This document shows, piece after piece, positions 27,933 to 37,180 of a DNA stretch of 64,000 nucleotides. Position 1 is the first letter of the stretch. Each line of letters opens with the position of its first letter. The notes below the pieces were generated by a model. The model did not search any database and was not told where the DNA came from. It saw nothing but the letters and a program-made list of their open reading frames with translations. A program made the position numbers and the translations under genes. The stretch covers positions 1 to 64,000 of the forward strand of contig CAMFBM010000011.1 of NCBI GenBank assembly GCA_945948555.1, given 5' to 3'. Source of the stretch: an uncultured Bacteroidales bacterium. Its GTDB lineage: Bacteria; Bacteroidota; Bacteroidia; Bacteroidales; UBA932.

Positions 27933-29297
27933 ATGAGCAAAAGTATATGTTTTTATTTCCAAGTCCATCAGCCGACCAGACTCAGACTGTATCGTTTCTT
28001 CGACATCGGCAAGGACTCACATTATTATGATGACTTTGCGAACAGGACCATCCTCCGCAGGGTCGCACATAGGTGTTACCTCCCTATGAATGAACTCCTT
28101 CTGAATCTCATAAAACAGAACGGAGGCAAGTTCAAGGTAGCCTTCTCGATTTCGGGTTCAGTCCTCGAGCAGTTCGACAGGTATGCTCCGGAGGTGATTG
28201 ACAGTTTCCGCCGTCTTGCCGACACTGGTTGTGTGGAGTTCCTGTCAGAAACTTATTACCACTCCCTCGCGTCTCTCGCGTCTCCGGCTGAGTTCAAACA
28301 TCAGGTTCTCAAGCACAAGGCTGCCATCGAGCACTATTTCGGAGTGACTCCGAAGGCTTTCCGCAACACCGAGCTGATCTATTCCGATGCCATCGGAGAG
28401 ATGGTGTACGAGATGGGCTTCAAGACAATGCTCACTGAGGGAGCAAGACACGTCCTCGCCTGGAAGAGCCCGAATTATGTGTATTCAGGTGCACTGGCAC
28501 CAAAGTTGAACCTCCTTCTCAAGAATTCTTCCCTGAGCGATGACATCGCCTTCCGTTTCTCTGACAGGTCCTGGAACAACTGGCCTCTGACGGGTGAAAA
28601 GTATCTGGGCTGGATCAAGTCCGCTGCCGACAAGGATGAAATCGTGAATCTGTTTATGGATTACGAGACTTTCGGTGAGCACCAGAAGGCTCAGAGCGGA
28701 ATCTTCGAATTTATGAAATTCTTACCTGAGGTAATCCTCAATGACGGCACCTTCGAGTTCGTGACTCCTTCCGAGGCTACAAAGAAGCACAAAGCCATTG
28801 GTACTCTGGATGTTCCGGATCCAATCTCATGGGCGGACGAGGAGCGTGACGTGACTGCCTGGCTCGGAAATGAACTTCAGAACGACGCTTACGGCAAACT
28901 TTACGGTCTGACTGAGAAACTTTCCATCCTGAACAACGAGGATCTTTGGGCTGATTTCGGTCATCTTCAGGAGAGCGACCACTTCTATTATATGTGTACG
29001 AAGTTCTTCTCAGACGGGGCAGTTCACAAATATTTCAATCCGTATGATACTCCGTATGAGGCATTTATAAATTACATGAATGTTCTCAGTGATTTTATTT
29101 TGAGGGTAGATGATGCAATTTCAATTTCTGATGCTAACTTTGCACCCTCAAATCAGGAGAAGGCTGTGAAGAAACCTGTCCGCAAGGCTGCAGCAACTGC
29201 AAAACCGGCAGCAAGGAAAGCCGCTCCAGCGAAGAAAGAGTCTCCTGCCGAGAAGAAGACAGTTGCAAAGAAACCTGCTGCGAAGAAGAACAAATAA
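27933..29297 (+). CDS. Glycoside hydrolase family 57 (alpha-amylase / glucanotransferase) with Lys/Ala-rich C-terminal tail
   Basis: ICFYFQVHQPTRLRLYRFFDIG; FLSETYYHSLA; FMDYETFGEHQ; C-terminus KPVRKAAATAKPAARKAAPAKKESPAEKKTVAKKPAAKKNK. Confidence 0.92.
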   Translation: MSKSICFYFQVHQPTRLRLYRFFDIGKDSHYYDDFANRTILRRVAHRCYLPMNELLLNLIKQNGGKFKVAFSISGSVLEQFDRYAPEVIDSFRRLADTGCVEFLSETYYHSLASLASPAEFKHQVLKHKAAIEHYFGVTPKAFRNTELIYSDAIGEMVYEMGFKTMLTEGARHVLAWKSPNYVYSGALAPKLNLLLKNSSLSDDIAFRFSDRSWNNWPLTGEKYLGWIKSAADKDEIVNLFMDYETFGEHQKAQSGIFEFMKFLPEVILNDGTFEFVTPSEATKKHKAIGTLDVPDPISWADEERDVTAWLGNELQNDAYGKLYGLTEKLSILNNEDLWADFGHLQESDHFYYMCTKFFSDGAVHKYFNPYDTPYEAFINYMNVLSDFILRVDDAISISDANFAPSNQEKAVKKPVRKAAATAKPAARKAAPAKKESPAEKKTVAKKPAAKKNK

Positions 29298-29324
29298 GGA
29301 TTTTTGACAATTGAACCTTCAGCA

Positions 29325-29353
29325 AAGACATCGGCCTTCAAAGCCGGTGTCTT
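29325..29353 (+). terminator. Hairpin between GH57 gene and glgP
   Basis: AGACATCGGC-CTTCAAA-GCCGGTGTCT (one G:U) followed by TTTACTG. Confidence 0.65.
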
Positions 29354-29391
29354 TACTGCGGTTTTATAAACAGAACATTATAATTATTTAT

Positions 29392-31959
29392 ATGCAGTAC
29401 AATAAAATTGATGTAAACCAACCGTCCTGGAACAGCGTGTTTGTCTCAAGACACCTTCCGGACAGTCTAAAAGATCTTGAAACTTTGTCGAGAAATCTTT
29501 GGTGGTGCTGGAACGAGAACGCCAAGGAACTGTTCAAATCCATTGATCCGGAAGCTTGGGAAAGTACCGGTGAGAATCCGATTGCGATGCTCGACAAAGT
29601 GAAATTGAAAAGGTACCAGAAACTTGCCAAAGATTCAGCCTTCCTCGGAAATCTGAAAAAGGTGATGGAGGAGTTCAATTCATATATGGCTCTAAAGGCT
29701 GAAAGGAAGACTCCGTCAATCGCCTATTTCTGTATGGAATACGGTCTTGACACTTCATTGAAAATCTATTCCGGAGGTCTCGGCATTCTTGCCGGAGACT
29801 ATCTCAAGGAGACCAGTGATATGAACACCAATCTTGTGGCTGTCGGTCTTCTTTACAGATATGGATATTTTACCCAAATGCTTTCTGCACAGGGTGAGCA
29901 GGTTTCAAAATACGACGCGCAGGACTTTATGAAGATTCCTGCCTCTCCGGTGCGTGACGCTTCCGGAAACTGGATGACCATCAGCATTGCTTTCCCTGGG
30001 AGGTATCTCAATGCAAGACTCTGGAGAGTGGATGTCGGAAGGACCGAGCTCTATCTGCTTGACACAGACTACGAAGAGAATATTCCTGAGGACAGGTCAA
30101 TCACCCATCATCTCTACGGAGGTGACTGGGAGAACAGGCTCAAGCAGGAACTCCTCCTGGGTGTGGGCGGTATCCGCGCACTTCGCAAACTTGGCATGAA
30201 TCCACAGGTTTATCACTGCAATGAGGGTCACGCCGCATTCATCGGCCTTGAGAGACTGCGCGAGTACATCGACCAGGACAATCTCGAATTCAACGAGGCT
30301 CTGGAAGTAGTGAGGGCTTCATCGCTCTTCACTACACACACTCCTGTCCCTGCTGGCCACGACTCATTCGATGAGGGGCTTCTCAGAAAATATCTCGACC
30401 ACTATCCGGGAAGATTGAAGATTGACTGGACCACAATGATGGGACTCGGAAAAATCAAGGCAGATGATGCGAACGAGAAATTCTCGATGAGCATCCTTGC
30501 AGCCAACATCTCTCAGGAAGTTAACGGAGTGTCCTGGCTTCACGGCAAGGTCAGCCGTGACATCCTTTCGAATATGTGGCCTGGCTATCTTCCGGAGGAA
30601 CTCCACGTCAGCTATGTGACAAACGGAGTTCACTATCCGACCTGGACTGCTCCGCAGTGGAAGGACATCCACGCACGCGTGTTCGGCGATGACTTCAAGA
30701 CCCATCACTATGACAAGTCCTGCTTCGAGGGAATCTACAAGATTTCCGATGAAGAGGTCTGGACTGTCAGGACAGCTCTCCGCAAGAGACTCATCGAGGA
30801 AATCAAGGAAAGGCTCTCAAATCCTTCAGAGACAAACCACTATTCTCCGCGCCAGATTGTCACCATCAAGGAGACTCTCCGTGACGATGTCCTTACAATC
30901 GGTTTCGCAAGGCGTTTTGCCACCTACAAGAGGGCTCACCTGCTTTTCCGTGACCTTGACAGGCTCAATGAGATTGTCAACGATCCTCGCCGTCCGGTAC
31001 AGTTTGTGTTCGCTGGAAAGGCTCACCCTGCAGACAAGGCCGGACAGGACCTCATCAAGATGATTGTGGACATTTCCAAGAGACCGGAATTCATCGGAAA
31101 GATTGTCTTCGTTCCAAACTATGACATCACTCTTGCAAAATATCTCGTACAGGGTGTCGATGTGTGGATGAACAACCCTACAAGACCTCTCGAGGCTTCC
31201 GGAACGTCCGGAGAAAAGGCTGCGATGAACGGTGTAATGCACTTCTCCGTGCTTGACGGATGGTGGGTTGAAGGTTACAAGCAGGGTGCCGGCTGGGCTC
31301 TTCCGATGGAAAGGACCTACGATGACCAGAACTATCAGGATGAACTCGATGCCGCAACGATTTACGGAACCATCGAGAATGAAATCGCTCCAATTTTCTA
31401 CAACGTGAATCCTGCCACCGGCCGTTCTTCAGACTGGATTGAGTACATAAAGAACACAGTCGCAATGGTTGCCTGCAACTTCACAACCAACAGGATGCTC
31501 ACGGACTACATCAACCAGTACTACGATCCTCAGTCTAAAAGAGTTGAGGCTCTGGTGGCTGATGACTACAAGGTTGCCCGTGAAATTTCTGCCTGGAAGG
31601 AACATATGCGCTGCGAGTGGCAGAATGTCGGCGTGATTTCAATGGTGAAACCGGACAGTACCTACAACAACCTCTCTCTCGGCAACGAGTTCAATGCAGA
31701 GGTGGTACTCAGCATAGGAGGACTCAAACCTGAGGAAATCGGAGTTGAGATGCTGTTCGCAACCGCAGACAACAAGGGCAAGCTCCATATACAGGAGAAA
31801 TTTGATTTCACTCCTGTGTCCTGCGAAAATGGTGTGGCTACTTACAAGGCTGCATTGCTTCCTGAGACAACCGGCCTGTACCAGGTTGCCGCAAGGATTT
31901 ATGCGAAGAATTCCCTCCTGCCACACAGACAGGATTTTGAACTCGTAAGATGGTTGTAG
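29392..31959 (+). CDS. glgP: Alpha-glucan phosphorylase
   Basis: LSRNLWWCWNENAKELF; YFCMEYGLDTSLKIYSGGLGILAGDYLKETSD; FTTHTPVPAGHDSF; NNPTRPLEASGTSGEKAAMNG. Confidence 0.94.
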   Translation: MQYNKIDVNQPSWNSVFVSRHLPDSLKDLETLSRNLWWCWNENAKELFKSIDPEAWESTGENPIAMLDKVKLKRYQKLAKDSAFLGNLKKVMEEFNSYMALKAERKTPSIAYFCMEYGLDTSLKIYSGGLGILAGDYLKETSDMNTNLVAVGLLYRYGYFTQMLSAQGEQVSKYDAQDFMKIPASPVRDASGNWMTISIAFPGRYLNARLWRVDVGRTELYLLDTDYEENIPEDRSITHHLYGGDWENRLKQELLLGVGGIRALRKLGMNPQVYHCNEGHAAFIGLERLREYIDQDNLEFNEALEVVRASSLFTTHTPVPAGHDSFDEGLLRKYLDHYPGRLKIDWTTMMGLGKIKADDANEKFSMSILAANISQEVNGVSWLHGKVSRDILSNMWPGYLPEELHVSYVTNGVHYPTWTAPQWKDIHARVFGDDFKTHHYDKSCFEGIYKISDEEVWTVRTALRKRLIEEIKERLSNPSETNHYSPRQIVTIKETLRDDVLTIGFARRFATYKRAHLLFRDLDRLNEIVNDPRRPVQFVFAGKAHPADKAGQDLIKMIVDISKRPEFIGKIVFVPNYDITLAKYLVQGVDVWMNNPTRPLEASGTSGEKAAMNGVMHFSVLDGWWVEGYKQGAGWALPMERTYDDQNYQDELDAATIYGTIENEIAPIFYNVNPATGRSSDWIEYIKNTVAMVACNFTTNRMLTDYINQYYDPQSKRVEALVADDYKVAREISAWKEHMRCEWQNVGVISMVKPDSTYNNLSLGNEFNAEVVLSIGGLKPEEIGVEMLFATADNKGKLHIQEKFDFTPVSCENGVATYKAALLPETTGLYQVAARIYAKNSLLPHRQDFELVRWL

Positions 31960-32846
31960 CGACCGGATTCTTTGACGGTGTCCACATCGGACACCGTCTT
32001 GTGATCGCACAGCTTGTCGAGCAGGCGAAGCTGTTCGGGGATGAAAGCCTTGTGGTGACATTTTGGCCTCATCCCCGAAATGTGCTTCAAAAGGAGGCGC
32101 ATTCATTGCGTCTGCTTTCCTCACTTGACGAAAAGACGGAAATGCTCAGGAACCTTGGAGTCGACAGGGTTGAGGTCATTCCTTTCACCCGGGAATTCAG
32201 CCGCCTGACTGTCCGCCGGTATCTTTCCGAGTATGTGATTAAGCGCTTCGGAGGGACAATAATCGTCCTCGGTTATGACAACAGGTTCGGTTGCGAGGAT
32301 GATTCGGAAAACATTGCTGCAGTGGCTTCTGACCTCGGTCTTGGGGTTGTGAATGCATCTAAGTGCTCCTCGGAGACCGGTATGGCGGTCAGTTCCACCT
32401 GGATCCGGACAATGATTTCCGCGGGCGACGTAGAGGAAGCTTCCGGGCTGCTTGGCTACAATTACAGTCTTTTCGGGGTAGTGGTTTCAGGTGACCGCAT
32501 AGGCAGGACTCTCGGATTTCCCACTGCTAACATGCAGTTGTACGAACCTTTGAAACTTGTACCGGGAAATGGAGCCTATCTCGTGAGGGTGACGGTACTC
32601 GGAGAGCAGCACTACGGAATGTGCAACATCGGAATCCGTCCGACCGTAAGGGTTGGAAATGCCACCACAATCGAGACACATATATTTGATTTTGACCAGG
32701 ATATATATGGACTGGATCTCAGTGTCACCTTCCTTCACCGCATAAGGCCGGAGGTGAAGTTCGTCTCTCTGGAGGCGCTGAAGGCCCAGTTGGAAGAAGA
32801 CAGGAGTTTGTGTCAGGATTTAATAAAAGAATATGGAAGATATTGA
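31950..32846 (+). CDS. ribF: Bifunctional riboflavin kinase / FAD synthetase
   Basis: VVATGFFDGVHIGHRLVI; FVIRYLSEYV region; VSGDRIGRTLGFPTANM. Confidence 0.93.
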   Translation: MVVATGFFDGVHIGHRLVIAQLVEQAKLFGDESLVVTFWPHPRNVLQKEAHSLRLLSSLDEKTEMLRNLGVDRVEVIPFTREFSRLTVRRYLSEYVIKRFGGTIIVLGYDNRFGCEDDSENIAAVASDLGLGVVNASKCSSETGMAVSSTWIRTMISAGDVEEASGLLGYNYSLFGVVVSGDRIGRTLGFPTANMQLYEPLKLVPGNGAYLVRVTVLGEQHYGMCNIGIRPTVRVGNATTIETHIFDFDQDIYGLDLSVTFLHRIRPEVKFVSLEALKAQLEEDRSLCQDLIKEYGRY

Positions 32847-33006
32847 CAAACAGGCCGTAGGCCAGAACATTGCCGGAAATATGACGCCTGCCCGCAAGGA
32901 TGGTTTTGCCGGCGGGGAGTCCGGGGCATCCGGATTCCTGAAGGGTGAGGACCTCAAGAAGTTGGTGATATTCTCAGATTTGATGACCCCTAAGTTTGAC
33001 GGATAG
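32833..33006 (+). CDS. Small ORF (57 aa), hypothetical, overlapping the ribF 3' end
   Basis: MEDIDKQAVGQNIAGNMTPARKDGFAGGESGASGFLKGEDLKKLVIFSDLMTPKFDG*; below the ORF-track length cutoff. Confidence 0.45.
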   Translation: MEDIDKQAVGQNIAGNMTPARKDGFAGGESGASGFLKGEDLKKLVIFSDLMTPKFDG

Positions 33007-33014
33007 GCCAAGGG

Positions 33015-33043
33015 TTGTTTTTCGAAAATATTTACTATCTTTG
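33015..33043 (+). promoter_or_regulatory. Bacteroidota-type promoter (TTG - 18 bp - TATCTTTG) upstream of greA
   Basis: TTG 33015-33017 and TATCTTTG 33036-33043. Confidence 0.6.
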
Positions 33044-33116
33044 CAAATGACGAGGGTTCTGTGTAGGAATACAACAGGACTCCTTTTTAATTATGTAACA
33101 AAAACAATATTTTATT

Positions 33117-33584
33117 ATGGCAGTACATTATATGACCCAGGAGGGTCTTGACAAATTGAAGAAGGACCTGGCTGACGCATTGGCGCAGCGTCCTGTGATA
33201 TCTGCCCAGATTGCAGAGGCGAGAGACAAGGGAGATCTTTCCGAGAATGCTGAATATGAGGCTGCAAGGGAGGCCCAGGGACTTTTGGAACTTAATATAT
33301 CCAAACTTCAGGATCTTGTGGCAAATGCCCGCGTAATTGACGAGTCGCAGATAGGTACTGAAAAGGTTCAGATGCTCAACAAGGTGAAAGTGAAGAATCT
33401 GACCGTCGGCTCTGTGATGGAGTTCACCCTCGTCGGAGAGAACGAGGCTGATTTTGCACACGGCAAGCTCGCTGCGACGACTCCTATCGGGAAAGCCCTT
33501 ATGGGGCACTCCAAGGGCGATGTGGTTGAGGCTCACGTTCCGTCAGGAATAATGAAATTCGAAATCCTTGACATTACTCTTTAG
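33117..33584 (+). CDS. greA: Transcription elongation factor GreA
   Basis: MTQEGLDKLKKDLADALAQRPVISAQIAEARDKGDLSENAEYEAAREAQG; SPIGKALMG-like TPIGKALMGHSKGD. Confidence 0.97.
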   Translation: MAVHYMTQEGLDKLKKDLADALAQRPVISAQIAEARDKGDLSENAEYEAAREAQGLLELNISKLQDLVANARVIDESQIGTEKVQMLNKVKVKNLTVGSVMEFTLVGENEADFAHGKLAATTPIGKALMGHSKGDVVEAHVPSGIMKFEILDITL

Positions 33585-33587
33585 GTT

Positions 33588-33992
33588 ATGGCGACGATTT
33601 TTACCAGAATTGCAAAGGGAGAAATCCCTTCCTACAAGGTTGCTGAGAGCGAGGATTTCTACGCTTTTCTCGACATAGCCCCTCTTGCCAAAGGTCACGT
33701 GCTGGTCATCCCGAAGAATGTGGAGGATGACTACATATTCAACCTTGACGAAAAGACATATTCAGGTTTGTGGTCCTTTGCCCGCAAGGTGGCTGCGGCA
33801 CTCAGGAATGCGGTGCCTTGCAAAAGGGTAGGGGTCGCCGTTCTGGGAATGGAAGTTCCGCATACGCACATCCATCTTGTTCCTCTGAACAAAGAGTCGG
33901 ATATGGACTTCCGAAAAGCCAAACTTGAACTGACACCTGAAGAGTTCTCTTCAATCGCCTCTTCAATATTAGCGGAATATGAAAAACTATAG
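33588..33992 (+). CDS. HIT family protein
   Basis: IFTRIAKGEIPSYKVAES...FLDIAPLAKGHVLVIPK...VPHTHIHLVPL. Confidence 0.95.
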   Translation: MATIFTRIAKGEIPSYKVAESEDFYAFLDIAPLAKGHVLVIPKNVEDDYIFNLDEKTYSGLWSFARKVAAALRNAVPCKRVGVAVLGMEVPHTHIHLVPLNKESDMDFRKAKLELTPEEFSSIASSILAEYEKL

Positions 33993-35133
33993 ATATTTTC
34001 TTCAGACGGCGGCAGTTTGCGCCGTCTTGTTTTCTCTGGCAGCCTGCTCAAGGACGGCATCTGTCAATGGAACACTGGCGGATGCTCCTGATTCGGACGT
34101 CATCGTCAGACTGCTCGATGTCAACAGATATGAGACACTGGACACTGTCAGGACTGCTGCGGACGGATCTTTCTCTTTCAAGGTGGACGTAGCGAAGGGC
34201 AATCCGGAGTTTGTCTATGTCTTTTACTCGGACACGAAAATCGCTTCCCTTCTGCTTGAAAGCGGAGACAGGGTGGAGGTCACGGCGGACACTCTCGGGC
34301 ATTACTCAGTGAAAGGGTCTGAAGAAAGTCTCAAACTGATGGAGGTGGAGAAGTCTTTCTCGGAATTTTCGAGGGAATTCATCGCCTTGTCTGATGCCCT
34401 GGTGGCTGCTGGGGAGAATTCGGCAGAGGCGGCAGACCTGAGAAAGGACCTTGCCCAGTCATATATAAGATATTACAGGGACAGGATGAAATATGTTATG
34501 GAAAATTCACATTCCCTGACCGTCGTACCCGTTCTCTATCAGACGATTGCTCCCGGCTTCCCGCTTTTCGGACAGCAGACTGATGCCATTCATTTCAGGA
34601 ACGCAAGCGACTCTTTGTCAACTGTATATCCTGATTCGAAGTATGTCCGGGCCCTCAGCCAGGAAGCTGAAAAGAGGCTCCGTCTTCTGGAATTGGACTC
34701 GAAGATCAAGAATACGGTACCTGTTGACTATCTGGACATTGAACTGCCGGATGTGAAGGGAGAGAAGAAAAAGCTTTCCGAGGTTTCCGGGAAAGTGGTG
34801 CTCGTGCATTTCTGGACGGCATCCAATGCTGCTCAGAAGATGTTCAACCAGGATGTTCTGAAACCGGTGTATGCCGATTTTCATTCAAAGGGGCTTGAAA
34901 TCTACCAGGTGGCTCTTGATTCTGACAAGGCCGAATGGGCGAGGACCGTCAGGAACCAGGAACTTGAGTGGGTGAATGTCTGTGATTCCCGTGCTGCGGC
35001 CTCTCCGTATGTGGGCAGTTACAATCTTGCGTCCCTTCCGGTGTCATATCTGCTCGTGAACGGGACATTCTCGACAGAAAAGGTCACGGATGAGACTTCC
35101 CTGCGTCGTGTCCTGGGCAGGATTCTGAAATAA
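33979..35133 (+). CDS. Lipoprotein with DUF4369-like N-terminus and thioredoxin-like C-terminus
   Basis: Lipobox SLAACSR; ELPDVKGEKKKLSEVSGKVVLVHFWTASNAAQKMFN. Confidence 0.8.
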   Translation: MKNYRYFLQTAAVCAVLFSLAACSRTASVNGTLADAPDSDVIVRLLDVNRYETLDTVRTAADGSFSFKVDVAKGNPEFVYVFYSDTKIASLLLESGDRVEVTADTLGHYSVKGSEESLKLMEVEKSFSEFSREFIALSDALVAAGENSAEAADLRKDLAQSYIRYYRDRMKYVMENSHSLTVVPVLYQTIAPGFPLFGQQTDAIHFRNASDSLSTVYPDSKYVRALSQEAEKRLRLLELDSKIKNTVPVDYLDIELPDVKGEKKKLSEVSGKVVLVHFWTASNAAQKMFNQDVLKPVYADFHSKGLEIYQVALDSDKAEWARTVRNQELEWVNVCDSRAAASPYVGSYNLASLPVSYLLVNGTFSTEKVTDETSLRRVLGRILK

Positions 35134-35164
35134 GGGATGGAATTTTTAGGATTCGAGAAAATTT

Positions 35165-35194
35165 TTGCCGGAATTAAAATATTTGCTACCTTTG
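35165..35194 (+). promoter_or_regulatory. Bacteroidota-type promoter (TTG - 19 bp - TACCTTTG) upstream of rplM
   Basis: TTG 35165-35167, TACCTTTG 35187-35194. Confidence 0.7.
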
Positions 35195-35254
35195 CACCCC
35201 CTATGTAGTGTAGGGATCGCAAATTAAAGTATTAACTAATTAAAACACAAGACA

Positions 35255-35707
35255 GTGAACACACAGAGTTACAAAACGGTGTCAGCCACTCCGGCTACCG
35301 TGAACAAAGAGTGGGTCGTCATTGACGCTACTGACTTGGCTCTTGGTCGTCTTGCCTCAAGGGTTGCCCTTATCCTCCGCGGAAAGAACAAGCCTTACTT
35401 CACTCCTCACATTGACTGTGGTGACAATGTCATCATCCTCAATGCTGACAAGGTGAAACTTACCGGCAAGAAAATGACTGACAAAGTGTATGTCCGTTAC
35501 ACCGGTCATCCGGGCGGACAGCGCTTCAGCACGCCTAAGGAGATTCTTGCAAAGAAACCTACCGAACTGGTCAGAATGGCAGTCAAGGGAATGCTCCCTA
35601 AGAACCGTCTCGGATCAAAGCTTCTCAACAATCTTTACCTTTATCAGGGAAGCGAGCATCCGCACGAGGCTCAGAAACCAAAAACAATTACATTAAACGA
35701 AATCTAA
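35255..35707 (+). CDS. rplM: 50S ribosomal protein L13 (GTG start)
   Basis: KEWVVIDATDLALGRLASRVALILRGKNKPYFTPHIDCGDNVIILNADKVKLTGKK. Confidence 0.97.
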   Translation: MNTQSYKTVSATPATVNKEWVVIDATDLALGRLASRVALILRGKNKPYFTPHIDCGDNVIILNADKVKLTGKKMTDKVYVRYTGHPGGQRFSTPKEILAKKPTELVRMAVKGMLPKNRLGSKLLNNLYLYQGSEHPHEAQKPKTITLNEI

Positions 35708-35711
35708 TCAA

Positions 35712-36098
35712 ATGAAAGCAGTAAACGCACTTGGAAGACGTAAATCAGCAGTCGCTCGCGTTTATGTCGTACCTGGATCAGGCAACATTACAATCAACGG
35801 AAGGGATCTCAATGATTATTTTACTCTTGATTCTCTCCGCTACATTGTAAATCAGCCGTTTGAGGTCACCGGTACGATTGCCCAGTTTGACATCAAGGCT
35901 AATCTTGACGGTGGTGGAGTCAAAGGTCAGGCAGAGGCTATGAGACTTGGCATCTCCCGCGCTCTTTGCGAGGTGAATGCAGAGTATCGTGCCGCTCTCA
36001 AGGCCGCCGGATTCCTTTCACGTGATGCACGTGAGGTCGAGAGGAAGAAGCCTGGTCAGCCGGGTGCCCGCAGGCGCTTCCAGTTCAGCAAACGTTAA
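35712..36098 (+). CDS. rpsI: 30S ribosomal protein S9
   Basis: ALGRRKSAVARVYVVPGSGNITINGR ... KKPGQPGARRRFQFSKR. Confidence 0.98.
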   Translation: MKAVNALGRRKSAVARVYVVPGSGNITINGRDLNDYFTLDSLRYIVNQPFEVTGTIAQFDIKANLDGGGVKGQAEAMRLGISRALCEVNAEYRAALKAAGFLSRDAREVERKKPGQPGARRRFQFSKR

Positions 36099-36204
36099 TC
36101 GAACGGAACTGATTTACAAAAAAGCACAGTCAGGTTTGAAATCAATGGACCCTGAACTCCGGTGTGAGCCGGGACAGGCTGCCTGAGATTGCCGGACTGC
36201 GGAA

Positions 36205-36240
36205 AATTCAGGAGACCGGCTGCTGCCGCTACTCCGAATT
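36205..36240 (+). promoter_or_regulatory. Structured hairpin in the rpsI-rpsB intergenic (candidate S2 leader)
   Basis: AATTCaGGAG-ac-CGGC-TGCT-GCCG-cta-CTCCGAATT. Confidence 0.55.
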
Positions 36241-36310
36241 GAAGAAAAGAGTCCCGAAAGGTATGGCAAAAGCCTTAAGGGCAAGTAACAACAAAGAAAA
36301 AATTAAAACA

Positions 36311-37147
36311 ATGCCAAGAACAAATTTCCAAGAATTGCTTGATGCAGGCGTTCACTTCGGCCACCTGGCAAGGAAGTGGAATCCTAAGATGGCTCCATAT
36401 ATCTTCGACCAGAAGAACGGAATCCACATCATCGACCTGCATAAAAGTATAGTAAAAATCGACGAGGCTGCAGAGGTGCTCAAACAGTATGCACGTTCAG
36501 GCCGCAAGGTGCTTTTCGTGGCTACAAAGAAACAGGCCAAGGAAATCGTTGCCGAGAAGGCTGCCTCAGTCAATATGCCGTTTGTAACGGAGCGCTGGCC
36601 GGGCGGAATGCTCACCAACTTCCCTACAATCCGCAAGGCCGTCAAGAAAATGAACACCATCGACAAGATGATCGAGGACGGCACATTCGACACTCTTGCA
36701 AAACGTGAGCGTCTCCAGATCACCCGTCAGAGGGCAAAACTCGAGAAGAACCTCGGTTCCATCAAGGACCTCAGCCGTCTCCCTTCAGCACTTTTCGTGA
36801 TTGACGTGCAGAAAGAGATGAATGCAGTAAAAGAGGCTAACCGTCTGAATATTCCGGTAATCGCAATGGTTGATACTTGCTGCGATCCTACACCGATTGA
36901 TTATGTGATTCCGGCAAATGATGACGCTGTGAAGTCTATCTCCGTAATCCTTGATGCTGTTTGCGGCGCAATCAGCGAGGGACTTGAGGAGAGGAAGCTC
37001 GAGAAGGAGAAAGAGGCTCCTGAGCAGACTGAGCAGGCTGCTGCTGGCAAGAAACTCCGTTCACGCAAGGCTGCAAAACCTGCAGAGGAAGTTGCTGAAC
37101 AGGTTGTTGAGGAGCCAAAGGCCGCTGAAGAAAATGTTGAGGAATAA
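36311..37147 (+). CDS. rpsB: 30S ribosomal protein S2
   Basis: NFQELLDAGVHFGHLARKWNPKMAPYIFDQKNGIHIIDL; true start MPRTNF at 36311, ORF track is over-extended. Confidence 0.97.
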   Translation: MPRTNFQELLDAGVHFGHLARKWNPKMAPYIFDQKNGIHIIDLHKSIVKIDEAAEVLKQYARSGRKVLFVATKKQAKEIVAEKAASVNMPFVTERWPGGMLTNFPTIRKAVKKMNTIDKMIEDGTFDTLAKRERLQITRQRAKLEKNLGSIKDLSRLPSALFVIDVQKEMNAVKEANRLNIPVIAMVDTCCDPTPIDYVIPANDDAVKSISVILDAVCGAISEGLEERKLEKEKEAPEQTEQAAAGKKLRSRKAAKPAEEVAEQVVEEPKAAEENVEE

Positions 37148-37180
37148 CTCCTGTTTGTTAATTTCAAAAGAACTTTTACA

